Shown: positions 26,621-36,246, counted from the first letter of the stretch. The stretch: DNA of 60,673 nt from Oscillospiraceae bacterium (GCA_009780275.1 WRAI01000010.1:1-60673), one strand, 5' to 3'. Translations and numbers: made by a program. The notes: generated by a model not told the origin, from the letters alone.

Positions 26621-26911
26621 ATGGAATGGTCAGATTATATTGTGCAGGCAGCACAGCATTCAAAAAATAGTGCCGGCCATTGGTTTCGGTATTTGCGTAA
26701 AGATATTGATAAATGCGGCACATTGTTTTCGGAACGCGAAATTGAAGCGTTGTACCATAATGAAGCCTTAACACCTTTCCAGCGTGTGTCGCTGAAAGCG
26801 GCATTTGAAGATGGCTCGCCAACACGCCAGCATATTATTAACTTAAACCGTAAAGTTGATTTGGACAAAATAGCAAAATTGAGGGCGAAATATGAAAGTA
26901 TTGACGCATGA
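26621..26911 (+). CDS. small protein of unknown function, partner of the nucleotidyltransferase gene
   Basis: 96 residues, charged and helical (YLRKDIDKCGTLFSEREIEAL), starting five bases after the glgD stop without a clear ribosome site. Its 3' end overlaps the next gene by 20 bases, so the two are a coupled pair. It could be an antitoxin or accessory subunit; no family is recognised. Confidence 0.55.
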   Translation: MEWSDYIVQAAQHSKNSAGHWFRYLRKDIDKCGTLFSEREIEALYHNEALTPFQRVSLKAAFEDGSPTRQHIINLNRKVDLDKIAKLRAKYESIDA

Positions 26912-27479
26912 TAATGGTAACGGCGCAATAGATTTTGAAATTGTATTCAGACAGTTAAATGCCGAACTAATAAAAATAGATGCGACGCTTGAACTGGTCT
27001 GTGCGGGTGGATATGTGTTGCAATTACACGGATACAGAGCAACCGCTGACATTGACGCATTTTTTATAAACAATAAGATGACTGAGGATGCTATACGAAA
27101 AGTGGGCGATGAATTTAATATTAACAAAGCCGATGAATTATGGTTGAACAACTCTATATCGAACCTGAATCCAAAGCCACCGGCTGAATACCTTGAAACT
27201 GTACATCAATTTTCTAATCTTATTGTTAAAGCCGTTGATATTCGGTATTTAATCGGCATGAAATTGGTAAGTGCGCGGGAGCAAGATTTGAAAGATGTAG
27301 CCGAGATACTAAAACGGGATAAAAATAAGCTCCCACTTGAATTATTATCTAAGTTAGGTAACATGGGGTTTGAGATTGATATATCCGTATTGCTGGATGG
27401 TTTTGAAAAAGCATATGGTATCCAATGGCTCGAAGAATTTTATAAAAATAACGAAGCCGAGTTGCGCAACTATTATTGA
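26892..27479 (+). CDS. DUF6036-like nucleotidyltransferase-fold protein
   Basis: 195 residues. The motif CAGGYVLQLHGYRATADIDAFF has the Gly-Gly ... Asp-x-Asp layout of minimal nucleotidyltransferases (DUF6036/AbiEii-like). Later it has VDIRYLIGMKLVSAREQDLKDV, also common in that group, whose members are often toxins of two-gene toxin-antitoxin or phage-defence modules. Together with the preceding gene it splits glgD from glgA. AT-rich codons relative to the glycogen genes hint at transfer. Confidence 0.65.
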   Translation: MKVLTHDNGNGAIDFEIVFRQLNAELIKIDATLELVCAGGYVLQLHGYRATADIDAFFINNKMTEDAIRKVGDEFNINKADELWLNNSISNLNPKPPAEYLETVHQFSNLIVKAVDIRYLIGMKLVSAREQDLKDVAEILKRDKNKLPLELLSKLGNMGFEIDISVLLDGFEKAYGIQWLEEFYKNNEAELRNYY

Positions 27480-27511
27480 CGAGACGGACAAGGAATATGG
27501 GAGGATATGCA

Positions 27512-28945
27512 ATGAAACTACTCTACGTAACCAGTGAAGCCACGCCGTTTGTCAAGACCGGTGGACTCGGCGATGTGGGCGGGGCGTTGCCCAAAGCGTT
27601 GGCGAAGCAAGGCATCGACGTGCGGGTTGTGATGCCGCTGTACGCCTCTATGTCGCCCGAGTGGCGCGAGAAATTGACCTTTGTTAAATTCTTTTACTTC
27701 TCTTTGGCGTGGCGCAACTCGTATTGCGGGTTGTTTATGTTGGAAAAAGATGGCGTGACGTATTATTTTATTGACAACGAACAATATTTTAAGCGTCAAG
27801 AGCTTTACGGCTCTTACGACGATGGCGAGCGGTTTGCCTATTTCTCCAAAGCCGTTGTTGAAATGCTGCCGCATTTGGGCTGGAGGCCTGACATTATTCA
27901 CTGTAACGACTGGCAGACGGCGGTTGTGCCGCTATTTGTCAAGGCATATGGGCTTGACATTAAAACGCTCTTTACCATCCACAACATAGAATACCAAGGA
28001 CGGTTTGATTTCTTTTTTGCCGATGATGTGCTGTCATTGCCGCCGCATTTGCGCGAGATGTTGGAGTACTATGGTGGTATATCGCTGATGAAAGGTGCGA
28101 TTGTCGGGGCTGACGCTGTGACGACGGTAAGTCCCACTTATGCGGGCGAGCTGACACACGCATACTATGCCCACGGCATGGAAACGCTGTTGTGCGCCGA
28201 GGCAGATAAATTCAGTGGTATTCTCAATGGTATTGATGTTGAGGTTTTCCACCCGTCCAAGGATAATAGCTTGTTTAAGAAATATAGCAGCAAGACGTTA
28301 AACGATAAAGTTGACAATAAGACGGCACTGCAAGAATTGCTGGGGCTGGATGTGGATGCCGGTGTGCCGATGGTTGGGATGGTGTCACGGCTGGTGGCAC
28401 ACAAGGGGCTGGATCTGGTTGCCGCACGGCTGGACGACATCATGGCGCAGGGCGTGCAATTTGTAGTGCTGGGCAGTGGTGAATGGGCGTATGAGCAGTT
28501 GTTTACCGAGGCGCAACGCCATTATCCCGGGCGATTCTCTTCCAACATTCTCTATAATGCCGCGCTTGCCAATCAGATCTACGCCGGTGCGGATATTTTC
28601 TTGATGCCGTCAAAGAGCGAACCGTGCGGGCTGTCACAGATGATTGCCATGCAGTACGGCACGTTGCCTGTGGTGCGTGAAACAGGCGGCTTGCGCGATA
28701 CCGTGAAGCCGTATAATGCTGAAACAGGCGAGGGCAATGGTTTTACTTTTGCCAATTACAATGCCGACGAGATGCTGCAGGCCGTACAACGCGCCATTGC
28801 ATTGTACCGTGACGATCCCAAGGCGTGGCGTAAGTTACAAACGCGGGACATGACAACCGATTGGAGTTGGAGCAAGTCGGCGGGAGAGCATATCGTGTTG
28901 TATGAAAAGTTATTGCATGGTGACCAGTTGACGATGATTGAATAG
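27512..28945 (+). CDS. glgA: glycogen synthase (ADP-glucose)
   Basis: 477 residues from ATG 27512 behind GGGAGG, GT5 family. The ADP-glucose loop KTGGLGDVGGALP (Lys15) is at the usual N-terminal place and the C-terminal retaining-GT motif is SKSEPCGLSQMIAMQYGTLP. Full length. It elongates alpha-1,4 chains. Confidence 0.96.
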   Translation: MKLLYVTSEATPFVKTGGLGDVGGALPKALAKQGIDVRVVMPLYASMSPEWREKLTFVKFFYFSLAWRNSYCGLFMLEKDGVTYYFIDNEQYFKRQELYGSYDDGERFAYFSKAVVEMLPHLGWRPDIIHCNDWQTAVVPLFVKAYGLDIKTLFTIHNIEYQGRFDFFFADDVLSLPPHLREMLEYYGGISLMKGAIVGADAVTTVSPTYAGELTHAYYAHGMETLLCAEADKFSGILNGIDVEVFHPSKDNSLFKKYSSKTLNDKVDNKTALQELLGLDVDAGVPMVGMVSRLVAHKGLDLVAARLDDIMAQGVQFVVLGSGEWAYEQLFTEAQRHYPGRFSSNILYNAALANQIYAGADIFLMPSKSEPCGLSQMIAMQYGTLPVVRETGGLRDTVKPYNAETGEGNGFTFANYNADEMLQAVQRAIALYRDDPKAWRKLQTRDMTTDWSWSKSAGEHIVLYEKLLHGDQLTMIE

Positions 28946-28983
28946 AATGTTGCCTTTTGCGACTATTTTGAGTATAATGGAAA

Positions 28984-29006
28984 GGGCGGCAGATTGCCGC
29001 CTCTAC
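28984..29006 (-). repeat. GTAG-headed REP palindrome between glgA and glgP
   Basis: On the minus strand GTAGAGGCGGCAATCTGCCG followed by CCC: a near-perfect hairpin with the GTAG head. Confidence 0.7.
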
Positions 29007-29050
29007 TTATGTATCAAAAATTTCAGCTTGCAAGGAGAATGAAAATAACC

Positions 29051-31423
29051 ATGTCTAAACTAAAGCAAACCATCAAACAACAACTGACGGATAAAATATA
29101 TCTCCACTTTGGGCGGCGACTCGAAGAGGCCACCAAAGGGCAAATCTGGCAAGCCTGCGCACTGGTTATTCGTGATGAAATGAGTGCTAAGAAAGTGAAA
29201 GCGAAACGCACAGGCGGGCGCGAGGTGCATTATTTATCGATGGAGTTTTTGCTTGGGCGCTCAATGACGAAAAACGCTTACAATCTCGGATTGCTTGACG
29301 ATTTGACGGCAACGCTCAAAGACTTGGGCTACGATGCTGCCGATATTTTTGAAGTTGAACCCGACGCTGCGTTGGGTAATGGCGGCTTGGGTCGCCTGGC
29401 GGCTTGCTATTTAGACTCGATGACGACGACGGGGCTGAATGCCACCGGCTATTCGTTGTGCTATGAGTACGGCGTTTTTGCACAAAAAATTGTGAATGGT
29501 GAACAGGTTGAAACGCCCGATGTATGGCTGGACAAAGGTGAAATGTGGTTGCTGTCGCCTGCCGATGAGGTGCAGGAAGTACAGTTTGGCGGGCATGTTG
29601 TTGAGACGCGGCTCAATGGACGCACAAAATTTACTGTCGAGGGTGCGACGACGGTGCTTGCTGTACCGCGCGATATGTTGATTGGCGGTTACAAGACCGA
29701 CAATGTCAATACCTTGCGGCTATGGGCGGCGAAAAGTCCTGTGTCTATTGATATGCCGCGATTTTTTGGTGGTGAATACGTCAAGTCACAGGAGCAAGAG
29801 GCGGCGGCAGCGGCGATTACTAAGCTGCTTTACCCCGAAGATAATCACTTTGAGGGCAAGAGCTTGCGACTGCGGCAGCAATATTTCTTTGTCAGCGCGA
29901 CAATGCAGAGCATTTGCAAGCGGCATAAAGCCAAGCACGGCACATTGGAAAACCTCCACAAAATGCACGTTTTCCATATCAACGACACGCATCCGGCGCT
30001 GGCCATTCCTGAGTTATTGAGAATTCTCATTGACGGCGAGGGAATGTGCTGGGATGATGCATGGGAGATTACATCACAGTGCTTTGCTTACACAAACCAC
30101 ACCATACTGTCAGAGGCGTTGGAGTGCTGGCCGCAGTCGTTGATTGAGCATGTAATGCCCCGTATTTGGCAGATTTTGCGCGAGATTAACAAGCGGTATT
30201 TGCATCAAATCGGTGGGAAGGTTGACGAAAATGACCGCCGCGATATGGCCATTGTGTGGGACGGTGTGGTGCGCATGGCGAACTTGTGTGTCTTTGCGGC
30301 GTACTCGGTCAACGGTGTCAGTGCGTTACACAGTGACATTTTGAAAGAGGACATTTTTCGTCGCGAATACGCCATGACGCCAAAGAAATTTACAAACGTG
30401 ACCAACGGCGTAGATCATCGCCGCTGGTTGGCGCAGGTCAATCCAAAGCTGGACGGCTTTATTCAAAAGCATCTGCATAGTGATGATTATCTGCTGAAAT
30501 GCAATGATCTGGAAAAGTTGGTAAAATTGCCAAATTCGGTATTGCAAGAGTTGGCTGATATCAAACGTGAGGATAAAATTGCGTTGGCGAACCACCTAAA
30601 TCGTACACAGGGTGCTTTAATCGATGAAAATATGCTCTTTGACGTGCAGGTCAAGCGGTTGCACGAGTATAAGCGGCAGTTACTCAATGTGCTGCACATT
30701 TTAACGCTGTACCAGTCTTTACGCGACAATTCGGAGCAGGATTTTGTGCCGCGGGCGTTCTTTTTCGGTGCCAAGGCGGCGAGCGGGTATTATGCGGCAA
30801 AGCGTATCATCGCACTCATCAATTCGGTGGCGAAGTTAATTGACAACGACCCGGTAGTGCGCGGGCGGTTAAAAGTTGTTTTCGTTGAAAATTATCGCGT
30901 CAGTTTGGCGGAATTGATTATGCCTGCCACTGAATTGTCGGAGCAAATTTCGCTGGCCGGCAAAGAGGCCAGCGGCACGGGCAATATGAAGTTTATGTTC
31001 AACGGTGCGTTGACCATCGGCACAATGGACGGTGCCAATGTTGAGATGTGTGAAGCCGCCGGCGAAGAGAATATGTTTATCTTCGGCTTGCGGGAGCATG
31101 AAGTCGAAGCCATTTGGCGCGAGGGACGGCATGACCCCGGCGCGATTTATCGCGAGAATAAGCGGTTGGCAAGCGTTATGGATATGATTGCCACGGGGCT
31201 GGACGTGCCGTATGAGGACATCGCCGGCGGCTTGATTCACAACGACCCGTATATGCTGCTGACCGACTACGACAGCTATGTCGCGGAGCAGGCGAAAGTT
31301 AGCGAGACGTATTGTGACGCGGCGAAATGGAACGCCATGTCGCTGGCAAATATCGCAGCGGCCGGGCGGTTTGCGTCGGATAGAAGTATTAAAGAATATG
31401 CCAAGGGCATTTGGCGGGTGTAG
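29051..31423 (+). CDS. glgP: glycogen/starch phosphorylase
   Basis: 790 residues from MSKLKQTIKQQL (29051). An upstream ATG at 29039 lies too close to AAGGAG, so the inner one is favoured. GT35 family, releases glucose-1-phosphate. The PLP lysine is Lys647 in ASGTGNMKFMFNGALTIGT; substrate-site blocks ALGNGGLGRLAACY and VTNGVDHRRWL are present. Last gene of the glycogen cluster. Confidence 0.96.
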   Translation: MSKLKQTIKQQLTDKIYLHFGRRLEEATKGQIWQACALVIRDEMSAKKVKAKRTGGREVHYLSMEFLLGRSMTKNAYNLGLLDDLTATLKDLGYDAADIFEVEPDAALGNGGLGRLAACYLDSMTTTGLNATGYSLCYEYGVFAQKIVNGEQVETPDVWLDKGEMWLLSPADEVQEVQFGGHVVETRLNGRTKFTVEGATTVLAVPRDMLIGGYKTDNVNTLRLWAAKSPVSIDMPRFFGGEYVKSQEQEAAAAAITKLLYPEDNHFEGKSLRLRQQYFFVSATMQSICKRHKAKHGTLENLHKMHVFHINDTHPALAIPELLRILIDGEGMCWDDAWEITSQCFAYTNHTILSEALECWPQSLIEHVMPRIWQILREINKRYLHQIGGKVDENDRRDMAIVWDGVVRMANLCVFAAYSVNGVSALHSDILKEDIFRREYAMTPKKFTNVTNGVDHRRWLAQVNPKLDGFIQKHLHSDDYLLKCNDLEKLVKLPNSVLQELADIKREDKIALANHLNRTQGALIDENMLFDVQVKRLHEYKRQLLNVLHILTLYQSLRDNSEQDFVPRAFFFGAKAASGYYAAKRIIALINSVAKLIDNDPVVRGRLKVVFVENYRVSLAELIMPATELSEQISLAGKEASGTGNMKFMFNGALTIGTMDGANVEMCEAAGEENMFIFGLREHEVEAIWREGRHDPGAIYRENKRLASVMDMIATGLDVPYEDIAGGLIHNDPYMLLTDYDSYVAEQAKVSETYCDAAKWNAMSLANIAAAGRFASDRSIKEYAKGIWRV

Positions 31424-31431
31424 TTGAGATT

Positions 31432-32673
31432 ATGATGCATAAACCGGAAATAGTTGCGCCGGCGGGTGATTTTGAGAAATTACAAATGGCCATTGCGTAC
31501 GGGGCGGACGCCGTATATGTCGGCGGCAAGCAATTTAGTTTGCGTGCCAATGCTAAGAATTTTGATGTCGGTGAGCTGGCAGAGGCTGTACGGTACGCGC
31601 ATGAGCGCAATGTCAAAGTATACGTGAGCGCCAATATTTTTGCGCACAATGCCGATTTTGCGGTACTGGAAGGCTATTTGCGGGCGGTGAAAGATGCGGG
31701 TGTGGACGCTGTGATTGTTGCCGACACAGGTGCTTTTGATGTTGCGCGGCAGATCGAGGGACTAAGTGTGCATATCAGCACACAGGCCAACGTCACCAAT
31801 TATCAAAGCGCGACATTTTACAAGAAACTTGGCGCGCGGCGGGCGGTGTTGGCGCGGGAGCTGTCGTTGGCGGAGATCGCTGAGATTAACCAAGTGTGCC
31901 AATCGCCGGTGTTTGACACCGAGGTCTTTGTGCATGGCGCGATGTGCATGTCTTATTCGGGGCGGTGCTTGTTGAGCAACTATATGACGGGACGGGACGC
32001 CAATCGGGGCGATTGCGCGCAGGCTTGTCGTTGGCAGTATCATTTGATGGAAGAGCAGCGGCCGGGTGAATATATGCCGGTCTATGAGGACGAGCGCGGC
32101 ACACATATTTTTAATTCCAAGGATTTGTGTATGATTGAACATATTCCCGCGTTAGTCGGCGCGGGAATATCGGCCTTGAAGATTGAAGGGCGTGCTAAGT
32201 CGGCGTATTACGTGGCGATGGTGACGCGCGTGTATCGGGAGGCACTTGATGACTTATTTGTGTCTGAGAGCCTGTACGAGTCGAAGAAGGCATACTATCT
32301 CAGCGAGCTCAAAAAGACGGGGACACGGGATTTTTATACGGGATTTTATCTTGGACATCAAACGGTGGGGCAAACGCTGACTTGCGATTCTTATGTCGCA
32401 ACGCAAGAATTTGCTGGTGTTGTTGTTGATTATGATGCCGAAAGCCAGCACGCTGTCGTTGAGCAGCGGAACAAATTTTCGATTGGCGATGAGGTGGAGT
32501 TCTTGACGAGGACGCGCAGCGTCGGGGGCAATGCTTCCTTTACGCAAACCGTCACAGAGATGCACAACGAGGATGGTTGGCCGGTTACGTCCGCGCCGCA
32601 TGCCAAGCAGGTGTTGCGCGTTAAAACAGAGCGGCCGGTAAGGAAGTTTGACATTATGCGCAGAAGAGTATAG
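31432..32673 (+). CDS. U32 family peptidase (TrhP/YrrN-type)
   Basis: 413 residues. The family signature EVFVHGAMCMSYSGRCLLS is intact, followed by cysteines in NRGDCAQACRW that, with Cys in the signature, bind an iron-sulfur cluster. The N-terminal KPEIVAPAGDFEKLQMAIAYGADAVYVGG starts the TIM barrel. Relatives (TrhP, YrrO group) hydroxylate tRNA wobble uridine; others act in ubiquinone synthesis or as collagenases. It starts nine bases after the glgP stop with only a weak ribosome site, so it may depend on glgP translation. Confidence 0.9.
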   Translation: MMHKPEIVAPAGDFEKLQMAIAYGADAVYVGGKQFSLRANAKNFDVGELAEAVRYAHERNVKVYVSANIFAHNADFAVLEGYLRAVKDAGVDAVIVADTGAFDVARQIEGLSVHISTQANVTNYQSATFYKKLGARRAVLARELSLAEIAEINQVCQSPVFDTEVFVHGAMCMSYSGRCLLSNYMTGRDANRGDCAQACRWQYHLMEEQRPGEYMPVYEDERGTHIFNSKDLCMIEHIPALVGAGISALKIEGRAKSAYYVAMVTRVYREALDDLFVSESLYESKKAYYLSELKKTGTRDFYTGFYLGHQTVGQTLTCDSYVATQEFAGVVVDYDAESQHAVVEQRNKFSIGDEVEFLTRTRSVGGNASFTQTVTEMHNEDGWPVTSAPHAKQVLRVKTERPVRKFDIMRRRV

Positions 32674-32718
32674 CTGTTATTTGTAGGTGTTTGTAAACTT
32701 TTTGATAACTTTGATGGG

Positions 32719-32765
32719 CGATGTCGGACAAAGTGTTGACATCGCATTGTTTGTTGTGCTATGAT
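32719..32765 (+). promoter_or_regulatory. promoter and inverted repeat upstream of Rrf2 regulator
   Basis: TTGACA (32736-32741) and TATGAT (32760-32765), 18 bases apart. An inverted repeat CGATGTC (32719-32725) / GACATCG (32738-32744) overlaps the -35 box, a plausible autoregulatory operator. Confidence 0.55.
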
Positions 32766-32801
32766 GACGATATCAAGCGATTTTAGAGAAAGGGTGATCG
32801 T

Positions 32802-33203
32802 ATGAGACTACAAATTTCTACTGACTATGCCATTCGGATTTTGCGGCATTTATACAGGAATGATAACGAGTTACATACTGCATCGAGCATTGCCGAGTCG
32901 ATCGATGTGACCTATTATTTCTTTGCTCAAATTGCCAACCAGTTGAAGAGAAAAGGCTTGCTTAAATCGACGCAAGGTAGAAAAGGCGGCTATCAGCTGG
33001 GCAGAGAAGCACATGAAATTAGCTTATACGATGTGTATGAGTGCATTGAAGGCGAGTTGCTTATCAACCGCTGTCTGATAGAAGGCAAACTTTGCAGCCA
33101 CGGAGAAACACAAGAGTGTAAAATGCATAAACTCCTCTATGGTGTACAAGACACGATGATTGCAGCCATGGCCGGAGTGACGCTTGCTGACTTGGCGGCG
33201 TAA
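32802..33203 (+). CDS. Rrf2 family transcriptional regulator
   Basis: 133 residues. Winged helix at the N-terminus (DYAIRILRHLYR; recognition region YYFFAQIANQLKRKGLLKS) and wing TQGRKGGYQLG. Three cysteines in NRCLIEGKLCSHGETQECK correspond to the iron-sulfur ligands of IscR/NsrR-type members. It is monocistronic, with a strong terminator right after, so unlike IscR it is not leading an isc operon; its targets are unknown. Confidence 0.9.
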   Translation: MRLQISTDYAIRILRHLYRNDNELHTASSIAESIDVTYYFFAQIANQLKRKGLLKSTQGRKGGYQLGREAHEISLYDVYECIEGELLINRCLIEGKLCSHGETQECKMHKLLYGVQDTMIAAMAGVTLADLAA

Positions 33204-33221
33204 GGTTTAGTGTTGTGCTTG

Positions 33222-33254
33222 AAAAAATCCCCCGCCGTACGGCGGGGATTTTTT
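33222..33254. terminator. bidirectional rho-independent terminator
   Basis: AAAAAATCCCCCGCCG / CGGCGGGGATTTTTT: a strong GC stem with A-run on one side and T-run on the other, between the convergent Rrf2 and glycosidase genes. Confidence 0.9.
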
Positions 33255-33290
33255 GTGATATGTGATATGTGATAGATCATTTTGAATGGG

Positions 33291-36089
33291 TTACAACCTT
33301 CCAATCCGCAATTCGCGCACAGTTGCTGTGTTGTTATTTGATGATACTTGTACCCAAATGCCGTGTACCTCAAAGACGGCGTTGGGTGCGGTCACATCGC
33401 TGAGTATCGTTGATAGCGGGATGGCACCGGTGTGACGGCCAGTGCCCAAATTGCTTGCCCCGGCAATATTATGACGGATGTTTACTCCGCCCATGTTGAT
33501 GGTGCCGAGATTGGTTGCCAATAGGATGCTGACGACATTGGGGCCCGAGACATCCATATCAAAGATGAGGCCGGTGTTTGTCCAGTTGGCACGAGGAACG
33601 GATACCCCTTGCGCTCGAATATCCAGCGTGGCGCTGGGCCAGCCGCCGCCTGCGTTGGCAAAGATGGTGTTGTTGCCGGCGCGTGAAGTGTTCACAACGC
33701 CGCCGCCAACGGCTTGACCTGCGGGATTGTGGGCCCACGACGCTGCCGGCACGCCCAAGAAATTAAAGACATCAGACGGCACAGGGTTGCTTGACCCGGA
33801 ACGGTCAACGATGCGGAACTCACGGAACGTGACATTGCCGCCGACAGCAAAGACACGCATGGCAGATAAGTTAAAGGTATTGATGCTGCCGGGAACCGGC
33901 ATATTTATTGCGCCACGCATAGCGTTTGCAAACAGCTCGGCCAGCGTAATTGAGCCGCGGTAAGTGCCGGCGCGCCCGTCACCGCTGCCGGGGTCGATGT
34001 TGCCGCCGGATAGTGCTCGCCCGAAGGCAAAGGAGTTGGTGGCTTGCAAATCATTATGGAAGAAGACGATGTTGAATGCACTTGCCGCTGTGAAATCATA
34101 GTAAAGCATTAAGTCATTCCAATCGGCGCGGGGCAGAGGTGTGACGGGTGAAATGCTGTGCGTAGCTTGAGGCCAGCCGCCGCCAATGTTGGGGAACGTA
34201 TAGACGCCGCCGGCATTGGTAATCGTGCCCATCGTGCCGCTGCCGCCAGCAGCGCGTGTCCAGGCAGTCGGTGCCACATTAAAGAGATCGAAGCGGGGCT
34301 CACTTATGCGGGTGCTGACGCGGAAGTCGTGGATGGTAAAGCTGGTGCCGGCCGGTGCAGTTGTCCAAAAACGCAGCTCGGTAAGCTCGACATTGGAGAG
34401 GTCGTCCACGCGCCCGACTAAGTGGTCGCGTATATTGACACTGGCGCCCATAGGTGCGCGGCCGTGTCCGAAAGTGTTGTTGGAGTGGACAAAGCTGGGT
34501 GCGCCGGCGGCATCAAGTGCCCAAATAAGGTCGATGTCGCTGCCGGTGATATTGAAGTCAAGATAGGGGTTGGCATTCAAGTCAAATCGGAGATCCTTGA
34601 ATGCCGATGCGGGAAGACGGATGAGTCGCCCGCCGCCTTGCAGGATATTCACGCGGTAGCCGCCTCCGGGCAGTGCGTTGACACTGACTGTGCCGGCTGC
34701 AAAGCCATCGGCTGTCGTGTCCCAGTCGATTAAGTCAAGCAGGTCGGTATTGGCACGGTGTGGTATTTCAGGCACTTCTACTCTGGGACTGACCAATACA
34801 AGCCCGTTGGCAACTGGGCGCTGGAAGGTTGAGTTACGCCCATCGGCATACGTTTGGAGCGTGTGGCCAATGGTCATGGTTGAACTGCCGCCGCCGTCGA
34901 GATTCCAAGCGTAGCGCAATCCCATGCTGTGCAGATAGTTTTGGAACTGCGGCATTGTCATGCCGGTGGTTGCACCGCCGCTGACTACGACCCAGACCAT
35001 CGTGCCGTCAGCGCGCACACCAAGGGCGGTGCGTGCACGGGCGCTGTTTTGGCTGGGCAATGGATGGGTCGTTACTGCGCCGGCTTGCCCGGGCAGGGGT
35101 CGCCGCACACCGCCGCTGATGAGCTGATAATGTGTTGCAAAGGCTTGGTCAACTTGTGTCCAATCAACGGTTGTGCCTTGCCGATTGGTCAGTGAATGGT
35201 TAATGGTGATGGTGTCGCCGACCCTGAGTGTATTTAAGAATGCCATATCGGCGGCATTGCTGGCCGTAAGGCGGGCTTGTCCGCGACCGATGGGGGCGTT
35301 GGCCACCACCGCGTGCGCTGCTTGTGTTACGCGCAGTGTTATTTCTTCACCAAACGCCATGCGCCCGGATAAGACCTCTAAACGCACATCGCGACCGTGC
35401 CGCCGGCTTGCTTCGGCTGTTACGGTGGGGGCAAAGCGGTCGGTCAGCAGCGTCAAATCCCGCCATCCCGGATTGCCGACCGAGCGCGGACTGTTGAGCG
35501 CGGGCAACACTTGAGCTGCGCCGCCGTTGACGCGCATATTCATCACATGAGTTGGATTGTGTCCGTGGACAAAGTCGCCGTCGGCTGTCCAACCGAGCAG
35601 ATAGTGCTCTTGGCCATGGTACTCGTTTGAGCCACCGGGGTTCCAGTGGCGGAGCAGCTCACCGTGTTGGATAAAGGCGCCTTGCCCCGGCACTTGCCCG
35701 CCGGTGGCCTGTGTCACCATACCGAAGAAACCGCCGTTCATTGCGGCGATGACATCATAGCCCTGCGCGGTATGATTTTGCGCCAGTTGTCCAACCGTTC
35801 TGAAGTCTTGAACATAGTGATAGCGCGGTACGCCGGCCAACACTTGTGCGTCGGCGTTAGGCGCGACTTGCAGCACGGCGACAGTTTCGGCTGTTGAGAA
35901 CCCTGTGCCGCTGACGCCATTGACGTGTCGCGTGTATGTAACGCCATGGATGTTGTTTACGTTGGCCGGTGTAAAGGGCGTACCCGCAGATGATGCTTGC
36001 GCCGGCACTGAGAAAATGGGGACGAGCGAGAGCACCATGGCCAGTGCCAAGAACAGGGTCAAACCTCTTTTTGTCTTGTGATGTTTCAT
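33291..36089 (-). CDS. secreted phosphodiester glycosidase (NAGPA/DUF2233) with C-terminal beta-domain repeats
   Basis: 932 residues behind AGGAGG. Signal peptide 1-~32 (LFLALAMVLSLVPIFSVPAQ). Residues ~45-440 form an NAGPA-type phosphodiester glycosidase domain: IAAMNGGFFGM, NSARARTALGVRADG and WNLDGGGSSTMTIG are its hallmark blocks. The C-terminal ~480 residues hold three beta-rich modules. Modules 2 and 3 share GGGWPQATHSI and GGGWPSATLDI with GGSWPHTTY of the SLH-GH26 protein at 12821-16006. There is no SLH or sortase anchor. It probably acts on wall or exopolysaccharide phosphodiesters; the substrate is not known. Confidence 0.85.
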   Translation of the reverse strand: MKHHKTKRGLTLFLALAMVLSLVPIFSVPAQASSAGTPFTPANVNNIHGVTYTRHVNGVSGTGFSTAETVAVLQVAPNADAQVLAGVPRYHYVQDFRTVGQLAQNHTAQGYDVIAAMNGGFFGMVTQATGGQVPGQGAFIQHGELLRHWNPGGSNEYHGQEHYLLGWTADGDFVHGHNPTHVMNMRVNGGAAQVLPALNSPRSVGNPGWRDLTLLTDRFAPTVTAEASRRHGRDVRLEVLSGRMAFGEEITLRVTQAAHAVVANAPIGRGQARLTASNAADMAFLNTLRVGDTITINHSLTNRQGTTVDWTQVDQAFATHYQLISGGVRRPLPGQAGAVTTHPLPSQNSARARTALGVRADGTMVWVVVSGGATTGMTMPQFQNYLHSMGLRYAWNLDGGGSSTMTIGHTLQTYADGRNSTFQRPVANGLVLVSPRVEVPEIPHRANTDLLDLIDWDTTADGFAAGTVSVNALPGGGYRVNILQGGGRLIRLPASAFKDLRFDLNANPYLDFNITGSDIDLIWALDAAGAPSFVHSNNTFGHGRAPMGASVNIRDHLVGRVDDLSNVELTELRFWTTAPAGTSFTIHDFRVSTRISEPRFDLFNVAPTAWTRAAGGSGTMGTITNAGGVYTFPNIGGGWPQATHSISPVTPLPRADWNDLMLYYDFTAASAFNIVFFHNDLQATNSFAFGRALSGGNIDPGSGDGRAGTYRGSITLAELFANAMRGAINMPVPGSINTFNLSAMRVFAVGGNVTFREFRIVDRSGSSNPVPSDVFNFLGVPAASWAHNPAGQAVGGGVVNTSRAGNNTIFANAGGGWPSATLDIRAQGVSVPRANWTNTGLIFDMDVSGPNVVSILLATNLGTINMGGVNIRHNIAGASNLGTGRHTGAIPLSTILSDVTAPNAVFEVHGIWVQVSSNNNTATVRELRIGRL

Positions 36090-36176
36090 GTTTTGTGCCT
36101 CCTGTTTTTGTTTGTGGAATTTTCGATGCCTTTATGATATCAAAAAACCTCCTCTCAACAAAGACATCTCGACATA

Positions 36177-36193
36177 GTTATACACAGTATAAC
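36177..36193. promoter_or_regulatory. palindrome upstream of the phosphodiester glycosidase gene
   Basis: Perfect GTTATAC-ACA-GTATAAC, 88 bases before the start codon, flanked by TCGACAT and ATGTCGA in inverted orientation. TATACT within it could serve as a -10 box. Confidence 0.45.
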
Positions 36194-36246
36194 ACAATTA
36201 GATGTCGAAGTTTAGCGAAAAATGATGAAAAAATAAAAATAGTAAA

